A stretch of DNA of 52,953 bases from Streptomyces eurythermus (lineage in GTDB: Bacteria > Actinomycetota > Actinomycetes > Streptomycetales > Streptomycetaceae). Within the stretch, counting starts at the first letter, position 1; the number at the start of each line of letters is the position of its first letter. A model generated the notes under the pieces. That model had not been told where the DNA came from. It saw only the letters and a program-made list of their open reading frames with translations, and did not search any database. The position numbers were made by a program, and so were the translations under genes. The DNA lies in NCBI RefSeq assembly GCF_014649115.1, contig NZ_BMSK01000025.1, positions 69,393 to 122,345 of the forward strand, written 5' to 3'. Shown here piece after piece: positions 43,290 through 51,823 of this stretch.

Positions 43290-44363
43290 TCATCTCTTTC
43301 GTACGACGACGAAGTCGGCGAGCGCCGTGAAGGAGGCCCGTACCCGGACGGGCATGTCCACGGCGTCGAGGGCTTCGATGGCGATGGTGTGCTGACGGCG
43401 CGCTTCGGCGGCCGTCCACTCGCGGCCTCCGGCCTCCTCGATGAGGGCGGCGCGGGCCGCGAACTCCTCCTCGGAGAAGTTCTCGAAGTCGCTGCTCTTG
43501 GCGTCCGCGGCGAGGATCTCGCCGAGCTGTTCGGAGGCGGGGCCGCCGGCCGCGAGGGCGGCCACGACCGGCAGGGACTTCTTGCGCTGGCGCAGGTCGC
43601 TCCAGGTCTGCTTGCCGGTGGCCTCCGGGTCGCCCCAGATGCCGAGCAGGTCGTCCACGGCCTGGAAGGCGAGGCCGAGGTGGTAGCCGTAGCGCTCCAG
43701 GGCGTCGGCGGTGGTGTCGTCGGCGCCGCCGAGGACCGCGCCGATGGAGGAGGCGCAGGCGAGCAGGGAACCGGTCTTGTTGCCCTCCATCTCCAGGCAC
43801 TCCTCGACGCTGACCCGGTCGCGGTGCTCGTAGGAGATGTCCTGGGCCTGGCCGTCGATCAGGGCGCGGGTGGCCGCGGTCAGCCGGCGGGCGGCGCGGC
43901 CTGCCTCGACCGTGCCGAGCTCCAGCAGGACCTCGCCGGCGAGGGCGAACAGGGCGTCGCCGACCAGGATGGCCTGGGCCGGGCCGTGCACCTTCCAGAC
44001 GGTGTCGCGGTGCCGGCGCTGCTCGTCGCCGTCCATCAGGTCGTCGTGCAGCAGGGAGAAGTTGTGCACGAGTTCGACGGCGACCGCGCCGGGCACACCC
44101 GCCTCGGGCGCGGCACCGGTGACCTCGGCGGACAGCACGGCCAGCGCGGGGCGGACGGCCTTGCCGCCGTCGCCGTCCACGGGGTTGCCGGCGGCGTCGA
44201 TCCAGCCGAAGTGGTAGGCGGCCACGGTGTCCATGGGCGGGGCCAGGCGGTCGACGGCCGCCCGCAGCACCGGTGTGGCCAGGTTCCTGCCGCGCTCCAG
44301 GAGCGCGGTCACGTCCACCGCGGGCCTCCGAGCGGGCGTCGCGGCCGGGGGCACAGTGGGCAC
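43290..44363 (-). CDS. Polyprenyl (farnesyl-type) diphosphate synthase
   Basis: A 357-residue trans-prenyltransferase. The first Asp-rich motif is DDLMD at 107-111 and the second is DDLLGIWGD at 237-245, with KTGSL near 196-200 as phosphate-binding Lys. F102, five residues before the first motif, is aromatic, which tends to limit the chain, in line with farnesyl diphosphate for squalene synthesis. Product length is inferred, not proven. It lies between hpnE and shc with gaps of 58 and 116 bp. Confidence 0.9.
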   Translation of the reverse strand: MPTVPPAATPARRPAVDVTALLERGRNLATPVLRAAVDRLAPPMDTVAAYHFGWIDAAGNPVDGDGGKAVRPALAVLSAEVTGAAPEAGVPGAVAVELVHNFSLLHDDLMDGDEQRRHRDTVWKVHGPAQAILVGDALFALAGEVLLELGTVEAGRAARRLTAATRALIDGQAQDISYEHRDRVSVEECLEMEGNKTGSLLACASSIGAVLGGADDTTADALERYGYHLGLAFQAVDDLLGIWGDPEATGKQTWSDLRQRKKSLPVVAALAAGGPASEQLGEILAADAKSSDFENFSEEEFAARAALIEEAGGREWTAAEARRQHTIAIEALDAVDMPVRVRASFTALADFVVVRKR

Positions 44364-44421
44364 AATCTCTCCTCTGGTTGCGGTACCGGGGGTGCGGGGG
44401 CGTTCGCCCTCCGACCGGGCA

Positions 44422-45900
44422 TCAGGCCGCCTCCTCGAACTCGAAGAGGTGGCGGGGTCGGGGCCGGCCCAGGGTGCCGAGCACGGCGTCGGCCGCGCTC
44501 ACTCCGCTGCGGACCGCACTCTCCATGGTCGCGGGCCACCCGGTGGCGGTCCACGCTCCGGCCAGGTACAGGCCGGGGGCCTTGGTCCGGGCGCCGGGCC
44601 TGAGGCGTCCGACGCCGGGGGTGGGGGCGAACGTGGCCGTGCGCTCCCGGGTCACGAAGAAGTCCTTCACCTCGGCGGCGCGGGTGCCGGGGATGAGCCG
44701 CTCCAGCTCGGGCAGGTAGCGCTCACGAAGTTCGGCCACCGGCGTGTCGATCTCGTCCTGCGCGGCCGACTGGGACAGCGCGAGGTATTGGCCCGCCCGT
44801 CGCCCGCCACCACCCTTGTTCGGAGGCCCTTCGGGCCCGCCTTTCAGCAGTCCGGAGGCGTCGGTGCGGTCGAACACCCACTGCACCGGGGTGCCGAGCG
44901 CCGCGAGGAAGGGGCGCGCGAGCACCTTGCGGTCGTAGACGACATGGACGTTGAGGATGGGCGCGGTGCCGATCTCCAGCAGCCGCTCGGGCGCGTCCAG
45001 GGCGCCGGGCGGGAGCAGGTCGTGGGCCTCGCGCTGGGGCACGGCCAGAACGACGGCGTCCGCGGAAAGTGTCTCGCCGGGAACTCGGACGCTCCACCCG
45101 CCGTTGTCGTTGGTGGAGACGGAGGTGACGCGTGTACGGACCTCGGTACGGACGCCCGCGGAGTCGAGCGCCTTGCGGGCCAGCCGGTCGTGCAGTTCGC
45201 CCAGCGGGACGCGGGCCCAGCCGATGTCGGCCGCGCCCGGGTCGGACAGCAGACCGGTCTTGAACACCATCGCGGCGAGCCCCAGCGAGGCGTCGCCCGC
45301 GACCGCGTTGAGGGTGGCGACCCCGACCAGGTCCCACAGGGCCTCGATGGCGCGCGCGGACTGGCCGTGCGCGGCCAGCCAGCTGCCGAAGTCCTGGGTG
45401 TCCAGGGTCGGATCGGCGAGGTCGAGCCCCTTCAGCGCGAGCGCGGCCCGCCCGACGGCGGCGCGCTCGGCGAGCGAGAGGTGCGGATAGGCGGCCAGGC
45501 TGCGTCCCAGGTGGAGGGGGACGGGCAGCGGGTCGCGCCGCAGTCTGCCGAGCCGCCGGCCCACGGGCTTGGCGACGTCGACGACGGGCACGTCCAGGCG
45601 GTCCTGCAGCGGTGCCAGCGCCGCGCCCTGGATCCGGTCGAGGAACCAGCGGTAGGCGGTGCAGCAGCGCAGGTACACGTGCTGGCCGTTGTCGACGGTC
45701 AGTTCGCCGCGCTGGAAGGAGAAGGCGAGGCCGCCCAGCCTGGGCCTGCCTTCGAGCAGGGTGACGCGGATGCCCGCGTCGGCGAGGGCGAGCGCCGCGG
45801 TGATCCCGGCGAGTCCGCCACCGACCACGACCGCGCTGCGGGCCGCCGTCGGCGAGGGGGCGGCCGGTGCCGGTGCGTGGTGGGGTGAGCCGTCGCTCAT
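44422..45900 (-). CDS. hpnE: Hydroxysqualene dehydroxylase HpnE
   Basis: A 492-residue FAD-dependent amine-oxidase-like protein. VVVGGGLAGITAALALADAG (27-32 core GGxAG) starts the FAD domain, and GLYLAGAWTATGWPATMESAVRSG ends it. HpnE reduces hydroxysqualene to squalene. A 17-residue Gly/Pro/Lys-rich insertion (KGGPEGPPNKGGGGRRA) sits within the loop after FDRTDASGLL. ATG 45900 overlaps the stop of the small upstream ORF as ATGA. Confidence 0.92.
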   Translation of the reverse strand: MSDGSPHHAPAPAAPSPTAARSAVVVGGGLAGITAALALADAGIRVTLLEGRPRLGGLAFSFQRGELTVDNGQHVYLRCCTAYRWFLDRIQGAALAPLQDRLDVPVVDVAKPVGRRLGRLRRDPLPVPLHLGRSLAAYPHLSLAERAAVGRAALALKGLDLADPTLDTQDFGSWLAAHGQSARAIEALWDLVGVATLNAVAGDASLGLAAMVFKTGLLSDPGAADIGWARVPLGELHDRLARKALDSAGVRTEVRTRVTSVSTNDNGGWSVRVPGETLSADAVVLAVPQREAHDLLPPGALDAPERLLEIGTAPILNVHVVYDRKVLARPFLAALGTPVQWVFDRTDASGLLKGGPEGPPNKGGGGRRAGQYLALSQSAAQDEIDTPVAELRERYLPELERLIPGTRAAEVKDFFVTRERTATFAPTPGVGRLRPGARTKAPGLYLAGAWTATGWPATMESAVRSGVSAADAVLGTLGRPRPRHLFEFEEAA

Positions 45901-46166
45901 CGTGCGTCCTTCCGTGCGAGCACTGCGCGGGCCGAACCGGTGCGGGCCGTCCTTCGTCCGCGGCTTCGTCGTGGCCGGCCGTGCGGGCGGTCCTGCCCAC
46001 GCGCCTGGGGCCGCGCGCCGGACACGGCCGCGCGCCCTCGCGGGGCGCGGGCATGCCGGGCACGGGGCGCGCGGTCGGCCGCCGCAGTCAGGGACGCCGC
46101 GCCGGGGTGGAGGGTTGCCTGGCGCGTGCCGTCCGGTCCGGCCGGCTCCGGTTCGGTGCGCTGCAT
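45897..46166 (-). CDS. Small basic protein between hpnD and hpnE
   Basis: An 89-residue ORF that fills the hpnD-hpnE gap exactly. Its ATG overlaps the hpnD stop (TGATG) and its TGA overlaps the hpnE start (ATGA). The N-terminal block RQATLHPGAASLTAAADRAP resembles, from memory, a small uncharacterised Streptomyces family (DUF6380); the rest is Arg-rich and low complexity. No membrane segment is visible. The precise double coupling argues for translation, but the tail could be unconstrained. Function unknown. Confidence 0.6.
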   Translation of the reverse strand: MQRTEPEPAGPDGTRQATLHPGAASLTAAADRAPRARHARAPRGRAAVSGARPQARGQDRPHGRPRRSRGRRTARTGSARAVLARKDAR

Positions 46167-47116
46167 CAGGCGCGCCTCCGGACGGCGCCCCGGGCGACAT
46201 GGCGGGTGTCGAGGCCGGACAGGCCGCGCACGGCGACGTAGGCCTTCTCGTGTCCGGGCAGCGAGACCCGGCCGCGCAGCACGGCCTCCGGGTCGCGCTC
46301 GATGCGGTCGAGCAGCCGGCGGTAGATGCCGGCCATCGCGGCGACGCAAGCACCGCTGCGCCGGTCGAGCATGGGCAGCAGCCGGTAGCCCTCGGCGAAA
46401 AGGGCCCGGGCGCGCCGTACTTCGAAGTGGACGAGGCCGGCGAAGTCGGAGCCCTCCGGCGGGGTCGGCGCGCGGAAGCCGGCCGAGCAGCCGAACTTGG
46501 CGAGGTCGTCGGCGGGCAGGTAGGTGCGGCCGCCGAGCGCGTCCTCGCGGACGTCGCGGAGGATGTTGGTGAGCTGGAGGGCGAGGCCGAGGGTGTCGGC
46601 GTACTCGGCCGCGCGTTCGGCGCCGCGCGCGCCGGGTCCGGTGCCGAACACGCCGAGCGAGAGGCGGCCGATGGCACCGGCGACACACCGGCAGTACAGC
46701 TTGAGGTCGTCCCAGGTCTCGTAGGTCTCCCCGCGCACGTCCATCTGGACGCCGTCGATCAGTTCGTCCAGGCCGCCGAGCGGGATCGGGAAGGCCCGCG
46801 CGGCGTGGCTGAGGGCGACGGCCACCGGGTCGGTGTCGTCCTCCTCGACCTCTCCGGCGCGGATCCGGGCGAGCAGCGCCCGGGTGTCCTCCAGCCGCGT
46901 CAGCTTGACCTCGTCGGCCAGGCCGCCGTCGCCGATGTCGTCCACGCGCCGGGAGAACGCGTACAGCGCCGACATGGCGCGGCGCTTGGCCGCCGGCAGC
47001 AGCCGGATGCCGTACGCGAAGTTACGGGCCTGCTGCCCGGTGACGGCCTCGCAGTAGCTGTAGGCGGCGAGTACCGGTGCGGACACGTGCGGCGCAGACT
47101 CCACGGTCCGGATCAC
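46166..47116 (-). CDS. hpnD: Presqualene diphosphate synthase HpnD
   Basis: A 316-residue trans-prenyl head-to-head synthase. The Asp motifs are DDIGD at 59-63 and NILRDVRED near 185-193. HpnD joins two farnesyl diphosphates to presqualene diphosphate. The GTG start overlaps the hpnC stop as GTGA. The C terminus is rich in Arg. Confidence 0.93.
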   Translation of the reverse strand: MIRTVESAPHVSAPVLAAYSYCEAVTGQQARNFAYGIRLLPAAKRRAMSALYAFSRRVDDIGDGGLADEVKLTRLEDTRALLARIRAGEVEEDDTDPVAVALSHAARAFPIPLGGLDELIDGVQMDVRGETYETWDDLKLYCRCVAGAIGRLSLGVFGTGPGARGAERAAEYADTLGLALQLTNILRDVREDALGGRTYLPADDLAKFGCSAGFRAPTPPEGSDFAGLVHFEVRRARALFAEGYRLLPMLDRRSGACVAAMAGIYRRLLDRIERDPEAVLRGRVSLPGHEKAYVAVRGLSGLDTRHVARGAVRRRA

Positions 47117-48009
47117 CCCTCTCCTCGCAGGATCACGCCCACCTCACGCAGCAACTGGACCTTGCCGGGTCTGGGCGGGCCAGGAAGTACGTCGAATCCG
47201 GCGGCGGTGATCGCTTCAATCGCCGCCCTTCCCCCCGCCACGAACCCCGCGAGCAGCAGCTTCAGCCTGCCGTGGACGCTACCCACCAGGGGAGCGCCTT
47301 CATCCAGCAGATCGCGGGCGCGTTGTGCTTCGTATGCAACCAGGGCGCGCACCGATGCGCCCGCGCTTTTTTGGCCAAGATCAGCTTCTTGGACGTGGAA
47401 GCGCTTCATGTCCTCGGCCGGCAGATAGATCCGGTCGCGGCCGAGGTCCTCGGCGACGTCCTGGAGGTGCTCCACGATCTGCAGCGCGGTACAGATCGCG
47501 TCGGACAGCCGGATCCGCTCGGGGGTGGAGGTGCCGGTGACGCCGAGGACGAGGCGGCCGACGGGGTTGGCCGACAGCGCGCAGTAGGCGAGGAGGTCGT
47601 CGTAGGTCTCGTACCGGGCGACGAGCTGGTCCTGGCGGTTGGCGGCGATCAGCCCGAGGAACGGCTCGGGGGTGAGGGCGCGGCGCCGGACGGTGGGCTG
47701 CAGGCGGCGCAGCAGCGGGTGGTGCGGTGTGCCGTCGAAGACGCGGCGCAGGTCCTCTTCGAAGGCGTCGAGGAGGAGCAGCCGGTCGGTGGCCTCGGCG
47801 GGCGACACGCCGAGCGCGCGGGCGTCGGCGCCGCCGGGGGCGAGGTCGCCGTCGCCGATGTCGTCCACGAGGCGGGCGAAGCCGTACACCGCCATGAGGT
47901 CGGCGCGCCAGGCCCGCGGCAGGAAGAAGGGGGCCACCGGGAAGTTCTCGCTCGCGGCCTTGTCCAGGGTGGCGCGTTCCAGGCCGGACGCCGTTTCGGT
48001 GGCCGTCAT
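47113..48009 (-). CDS. hpnC: Hydroxysqualene synthase HpnC
   Basis: A 298-residue squalene/phytoene-synthase-fold protein. The motifs are DDIGD at 49-53 and the weaker second motif EHLQDVAED. HpnC turns presqualene diphosphate into hydroxysqualene. ATG 48009 has no good ribosome site, but its ATGA overlaps the stop of a 21-residue leader ORF, so initiation is probably coupled to that. First enzyme gene of the hopanoid operon. Confidence 0.93.
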   Translation of the reverse strand: MTATETASGLERATLDKAASENFPVAPFFLPRAWRADLMAVYGFARLVDDIGDGDLAPGGADARALGVSPAEATDRLLLLDAFEEDLRRVFDGTPHHPLLRRLQPTVRRRALTPEPFLGLIAANRQDQLVARYETYDDLLAYCALSANPVGRLVLGVTGTSTPERIRLSDAICTALQIVEHLQDVAEDLGRDRIYLPAEDMKRFHVQEADLGQKSAGASVRALVAYEAQRARDLLDEGAPLVGSVHGRLKLLLAGFVAGGRAAIEAITAAGFDVLPGPPRPGKVQLLREVGVILRGEG

Positions 48010-48071
48010 CGGACGCTGCCCGGGGCGGGGACGGCACACGCTGCGTTGAGCTGGGGCGTTTCCGTAGCCAT
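48006..48071 (-). CDS. Putative 21-residue leader peptide upstream of hpnC
   Basis: ATG at 48071 opens MATETPQLNAACAVPAPGSVR, whose TGA overlaps the hpnC ATG (ATGA). GGGAG stands 11 nt before its start. It is too short for homology, and there is no run of one amino acid that would mark an attenuator. Its likely job is to bring ribosomes to hpnC, which lacks a good site of its own. Confidence 0.45.
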   Translation of the reverse strand: MATETPQLNAACAVPAPGSVR

Positions 48072-48212
48072 TGCCGTCACATCTCCCGTTCTACACTGCC
48101 GACCCAATACACACTATTTCGGACACGCCGCCCCGCAATGCGCGAAGACACCTCCGTGAGGGAAGGCGCGCATTATCGCCGCACTTGCCGGTTTCCGGCA
48201 CCGGTACAGCTT

Positions 48213-48226
48213 ACGTTGTACAACGT
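48213..48226. promoter_or_regulatory. Perfect 14-bp palindrome upstream of the hopanoid operon
   Basis: ACGTTGTACAACGT reads the same on both strands and lies about 140 bp before the leader ORF, in an AT-richer stretch. A second dyad, GCTCCA/TGGAGC, is at 48275-48293. The palindrome is a good operator candidate; the protein that binds it is unknown. Confidence 0.55.
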
Positions 48227-48324
48227 GGCGCCCATCGTCGGGGTGTCCCGCACATCACAACAACACACCGATTGGCTCCAAGATTCCTGGAGCTGGGCCG
48301 AGTTGACGTTTCCTTTGCAGTGGA

Positions 48325-48358
48325 AGGGCCCCGCCGGACGAAATTCCGACGGGGCCCT
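48325..48358 (-). terminator. Terminator after the ABC ATPase gene
   Basis: A 9-bp outer stem AGGGGCCCCG-type (48325-48333 with 48350-48358) and an inner CGGA/TCCG pair close on a short AT loop, 12 bp past the stop of the leftward ABC ATPase gene. It separates the exporter operon from the hopanoid promoter region. Confidence 0.8.
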
Positions 48359-48370
48359 GGCCGAAACGGG

Positions 48371-49150
48371 TCACTTGCCCGTGAACTTCTCGTACTCCTT
48401 CAGGACCTCGTCGGTGGGCCCGTCCATCCGCAGTTCACCGCGCTCCAGCCACAACACGCGGTTGCAGGTGTCGCGGATCGACTTGTTGTTGTGACTGACC
48501 AGAAAGACCGTTCCGGCCTCTTTGCGCAGTTCCCGGATGCGTTCCTCGGAGCGCTGCTGGAACTTGCGGTCACCGGTGGCCAGCGCCTCGTCGATCATCA
48601 GGACGTCGTGGTCCTTGGCGGCGGCGATGGAGAAACGCAGCCGGGCCGCCATACCGGAGGAGTAGGTGCGCATCGGCAGGGTGATGAAGTCGCCCTTCTC
48701 GTTGATGCCGGAGAAGTCGACGATGTCCTGGTAACGCTCCTTGATCTGCTCCCGGGACATGCCCATGGCCAGGCCGCCCAGGATGACGTTCCGCTCGCCG
48801 GTGAGGTCGTTCATCAGGGCCGCGTTCACGCCCAGCAGGGACGGCTGGCCGTCGGTGTAGACCTTGCCCTTCTCCGCGGGCAGCAGGCCGGCCACGGCGC
48901 GCAGCAGGGTCGACTTGCCGGAGCCGTTGGAGCCGATCAGGCCGATGGCCTCGCCGCGGTAGGCGACGAAGGACACGCCGCGCACGGCGTGCACCTTGCG
49001 CACGCCCCGCTCCTCGCCGCGCCGGAGGATGCGGCTGAGGGCCGCCGTCGCGCTGCCCTTGCCGGACTTGGCTCCGTTGACCCGGTAGACGATGTGCAGG
49101 TCGTCCGCGATGACCGTCGGGCGCCGGTCCTGGTTGTGCTGCTCAGCCAC
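48371..49150 (-). CDS. ABC transporter ATPase, TagH/polysaccharide-export type
   Basis: A 259-residue ATP-binding subunit. Walker A is GSNGSGKST, the signature is YSSGMAARLRF, Walker B is VLMIDEA and the switch His is in VSHN. YSSGM is the form found in exporters of teichoic acids and O-antigens (TagH, Wzt, RfbE). An extra N-terminal stretch of about 50 residues precedes the nucleotide domain. It overlaps the permease gene by 8 bp and should drive export of a lipid-linked glycopolymer. Confidence 0.9.
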   Translation of the reverse strand: MAEQHNQDRRPTVIADDLHIVYRVNGAKSGKGSATAALSRILRRGEERGVRKVHAVRGVSFVAYRGEAIGLIGSNGSGKSTLLRAVAGLLPAEKGKVYTDGQPSLLGVNAALMNDLTGERNVILGGLAMGMSREQIKERYQDIVDFSGINEKGDFITLPMRTYSSGMAARLRFSIAAAKDHDVLMIDEALATGDRKFQQRSEERIRELRKEAGTVFLVSHNNKSIRDTCNRVLWLERGELRMDGPTDEVLKEYEKFTGK

Positions 49151-50072
49151 GGCCGTACCGCTCCTCCGCCTTCCAGAAGTACACGAAGCCGCCGGCGAAG
49201 AAGACCACGGCCCAGAACAGGGCGATGGCCCACACGTGCGGCGGCAGATGCGACGAGCCGTAGCCGTCGATCAGGGCGAACCGCATCAGGTCCATGTAGA
49301 TCGCGACCGGGTTGACCTGGAGCACCCGGACGATCCACTCGGGGCGGCCCGCCAGCATGTTGTTGATCGAGAACATGACACCGGAGGCGTACATCCAGGT
49401 ACGCAGCAGGAACGGCATCAGCTGCGCGAGGTCCGGCGTCTTGGCGCCCATGCGGGCCACGATCAGCGCCAGCCCGGTGTTGAACAGGAACTGGAGCACC
49501 AGCACCGGCACGATCAGCAGCCAGGACAGGCCGGGGTAGCTGCCGAAGCCGATCGACACGGCGAACAGCACCAGCATCGAGAACAGCAGCTGCTGGAGCT
49601 GCTGGAGCGAGAAGGAGATGGGCAGCGAGGCGCGTGGGAAGTGCAGGGCGCGCACCAGGCCGAGGTTGCCGGAGATCGCGCGGACGCCCGACATCACCGA
49701 ACTCTGGGTGAAGGTGAACACGAACACGCCGGTGACCAGGAACGGGATGTACACGTCCTGGGACATGCCGCGGCTGGCGTGCAGGATCAGCCCGAAGATG
49801 AAGAAGTACACGGCCGCGTTCAGCAGGGGCGTGGCCACCTGCCAGAGCTGGCCGAGTTTGGCCTGGCTGTACTGGGCGGTCAGCTTGGCCTGGGAGAAGG
49901 CCAGGATGAAGTGGCGACGGCCCCACAGCTGTCGGACGTACTCCACGAGCGAGGGCCGGGCGCCGCTCACGGAGAGCCCGTACTTGGCGGCCAGCTCGGC
50001 CGCCGTCAGTCCCGCGTCGGGCGACGCGGCCGCGGTCACCGCGACCGTGCCGTCGTGCATGGTCTCACTCAC
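49143..50072 (-). CDS. ABC-2 type permease, TagG/polysaccharide-export type
   Basis: A 309-residue permease with six hydrophobic segments. QLWGRRHFILAFSQAKLTAQYSQAKLGQLWQVATPLLNAAVYFFIFG is the amphipathic entry helix and first span of the TagG/Wzm branch, and RFALIDGYGS marks the late loop. The N terminus (residues 1-40) is polar and cytoplasmic. Start is GTG 50072; ATG 50060 is possible. It pairs with the next gene, TagH-like ATPase, in one export complex. Confidence 0.9.
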   Translation of the reverse strand: MSETMHDGTVAVTAAASPDAGLTAAELAAKYGLSVSGARPSLVEYVRQLWGRRHFILAFSQAKLTAQYSQAKLGQLWQVATPLLNAAVYFFIFGLILHASRGMSQDVYIPFLVTGVFVFTFTQSSVMSGVRAISGNLGLVRALHFPRASLPISFSLQQLQQLLFSMLVLFAVSIGFGSYPGLSWLLIVPVLVLQFLFNTGLALIVARMGAKTPDLAQLMPFLLRTWMYASGVMFSINNMLAGRPEWIVRVLQVNPVAIYMDLMRFALIDGYGSSHLPPHVWAIALFWAVVFFAGGFVYFWKAEERYGRG

Positions 50073-50162
50073 AGGTGGAAACTTTCGTCTTCGGGTACGC
50101 GTGTCTGGTTCGTCCTGCGGGCGGCCGCGCGCGGCGGCACCGGCCCGTCGGGGACGAGCTTG

Positions 50163-51047
50163 TCAGATGACCGGGGGGCGGCCCAGTCGGGTGAGTCGCC
50201 ATACCGTACGCCAGCGCATCGGGCGGCGGGGACCGCACGGCGTGGTCCAGCCTTCCCGGAAGCCGCCGAACCACGCCTTCAGGGCAGGTCGCGAGGGGCG
50301 GCGGGCCAGGGTGAGCAGCAGCCAGACGCCGAGGTAGACCGGGACCAGGGGGGCGGGCAGGTTGCGGCGGGCGAGCCAGACCCGGTTGCGGGCGACCATG
50401 CGGTGGTAGACGGCGTGCCGCGACGGCGCGGTCGTCGGGTGGTACAGCACCATGTCGGACCGGTAGTCGATCATCCAGCCCGCGTCCAGCGCCCGCCAGG
50501 CCAGGTCGGTCTCCTCGTGCGCGTAGAAGAACTCGCCGGGCAGGACGCCGACCTCCGCGAAGACGCGGGTGCGCACGGCGTTGGCGCCGCCGAGGAAGGT
50601 GGTGACCCGGGAGGAGCGCATCGGGTCGGAGGCGCGCAGCCGGGGGACGTGCCGGCGCTGGGTCACGCCGGTGTCGGGGTCGGCGATGCGGAAGCTGATG
50701 ATGCCCAGCTCGGGGTCCGCGGCGAAGGCCTCGCGGCACAGCTCGGCGGTGTCGTGGCGGGCGAGCAGGCCGTCGTCGTCGAGGAAGAGCAATATGTCGA
50801 CATCGCGGCCGCCGGGCCCGAAGGCCTCTATGCCGACGTTGCGCCCGCCGGGGATGCCCAGGTTCTCGGGCACCTCCACGGTCCGCACGCCCTCGGGCAC
50901 CTCCGGGACGGGCGAGCCGTTGCCGACGACGACGACCTCGACCGGGTCGCCGTCCTGCTTGGCGACGGAGTCGAGCAGGGCCCGCAGCTCCTCGGGCCGG
51001 TTGCCCATGGTGATGATGACGGCACCGACCTTCATGGGCGCGCTCAC
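50163..51047 (-). CDS. Family 2 glycosyltransferase
   Basis: A 294-residue GT-A fold transferase. VGAVIITMGNRPEELRALLDSV opens the nucleotide-sugar domain, LFLDDDG is the DxD metal motif and EETDLAWRALDAGW is the ED acceptor motif. A hydrophobic segment near 250 (PVYLGVWLLLTLA) may attach it to the membrane. GTG 51047 overlaps the stop of the CDP-alcohol gene as GTGA and is preferred; ATG 51035 is in frame. It probably adds a sugar to the polymer or lipid made by the operon. Confidence 0.88.
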   Translation of the reverse strand: MSAPMKVGAVIITMGNRPEELRALLDSVAKQDGDPVEVVVVGNGSPVPEVPEGVRTVEVPENLGIPGGRNVGIEAFGPGGRDVDILLFLDDDGLLARHDTAELCREAFAADPELGIISFRIADPDTGVTQRRHVPRLRASDPMRSSRVTTFLGGANAVRTRVFAEVGVLPGEFFYAHEETDLAWRALDAGWMIDYRSDMVLYHPTTAPSRHAVYHRMVARNRVWLARRNLPAPLVPVYLGVWLLLTLARRPSRPALKAWFGGFREGWTTPCGPRRPMRWRTVWRLTRLGRPPVI

Positions 51048-51823
51048 TTCAGCCTGCTGGAGGCGAGGATGGACACCAGGTGCAGCAGGGTCTGCAGCAG
51101 GGCGATGCCGGCCAGCACGGCGGTGCCGAGACGGGTGAAGAACAGGTCGCCGCGGGCCTGGTCCACGATCGCGAGGACGAGGATGAGCAGCGATGCCTCG
51201 ATGCCGAGGATCAGCCGGTGGAACTTCAGCGCCGAGGCGGCCCGCCGGGCCAGCGCCATGCCGGAGGAACGGAGCTCGGACGCGGCCTCCTGCACCGGGG
51301 GCTTGCCGGTCTGGTGCCGGGCGACGCCGACCAGGTCGGTCTCGGCCTTGATCAGGATGGCACCGAGCGCGGCGAGGGTGCCGAGGAAGGCCCACAGCCA
51401 GTCGATCCGGCCGGTGCCCCACAGGTCGGCGGCGCGCAGACCGAGGCCGACCAGCACGGCCGCGTCGGTGAGGTAGGCGCCGACCCGGTCCAGGTAGACC
51501 CCGCCCAGCGAGTACTGCTGCTTCCAGCGGGCGACCTCGCCGTCCACGCAGTCCAGCAGCAGGTACAGCTGGGTGGCGACCACGCCGAGCACCGCGCCCG
51601 GGATCCCCGGCACCAGCAGGGCCGGGGTCGCGAGCACGCCGCAGACGGTCATCAGGTACGTGAGCTGGTTGGGCGTGACCCTGGTGTTGACCAGGTAGCG
51701 GTCGACGCGCAGGGACACCTCGCGCATGTAGAGGCGTCCCGCCCAGTGCTCACCGCTGCGCCGGTCCTTCACCCCCGCGGGGTGGACGACCGGACGGAGT
51801 TCAGCTACCGATGGCCTTGACAT
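51044..51823 (-). CDS. CDP-alcohol phosphotransferase family membrane protein
   Basis: A 259-residue integral membrane protein with about six spans. The family motif is D91-x2-D94-G-x2-A98-R99 with G108 and D112, but the fourth Asp expected at 116 is Ala. It should move a phospho-alcohol from a CDP-alcohol to an acceptor alcohol. The ATG lies 23 bp inside the upstream dehydrogenase gene, so translation is coupled. Partner genes suggest that the CDP-alcohol is made by the nucleotidyltransferase and dehydrogenase next door. Confidence 0.85.
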   Translation of the reverse strand: MSRPSVAELRPVVHPAGVKDRRSGEHWAGRLYMREVSLRVDRYLVNTRVTPNQLTYLMTVCGVLATPALLVPGIPGAVLGVVATQLYLLLDCVDGEVARWKQQYSLGGVYLDRVGAYLTDAAVLVGLGLRAADLWGTGRIDWLWAFLGTLAALGAILIKAETDLVGVARHQTGKPPVQEAASELRSSGMALARRAASALKFHRLILGIEASLLILVLAIVDQARGDLFFTRLGTAVLAGIALLQTLLHLVSILASSRLK

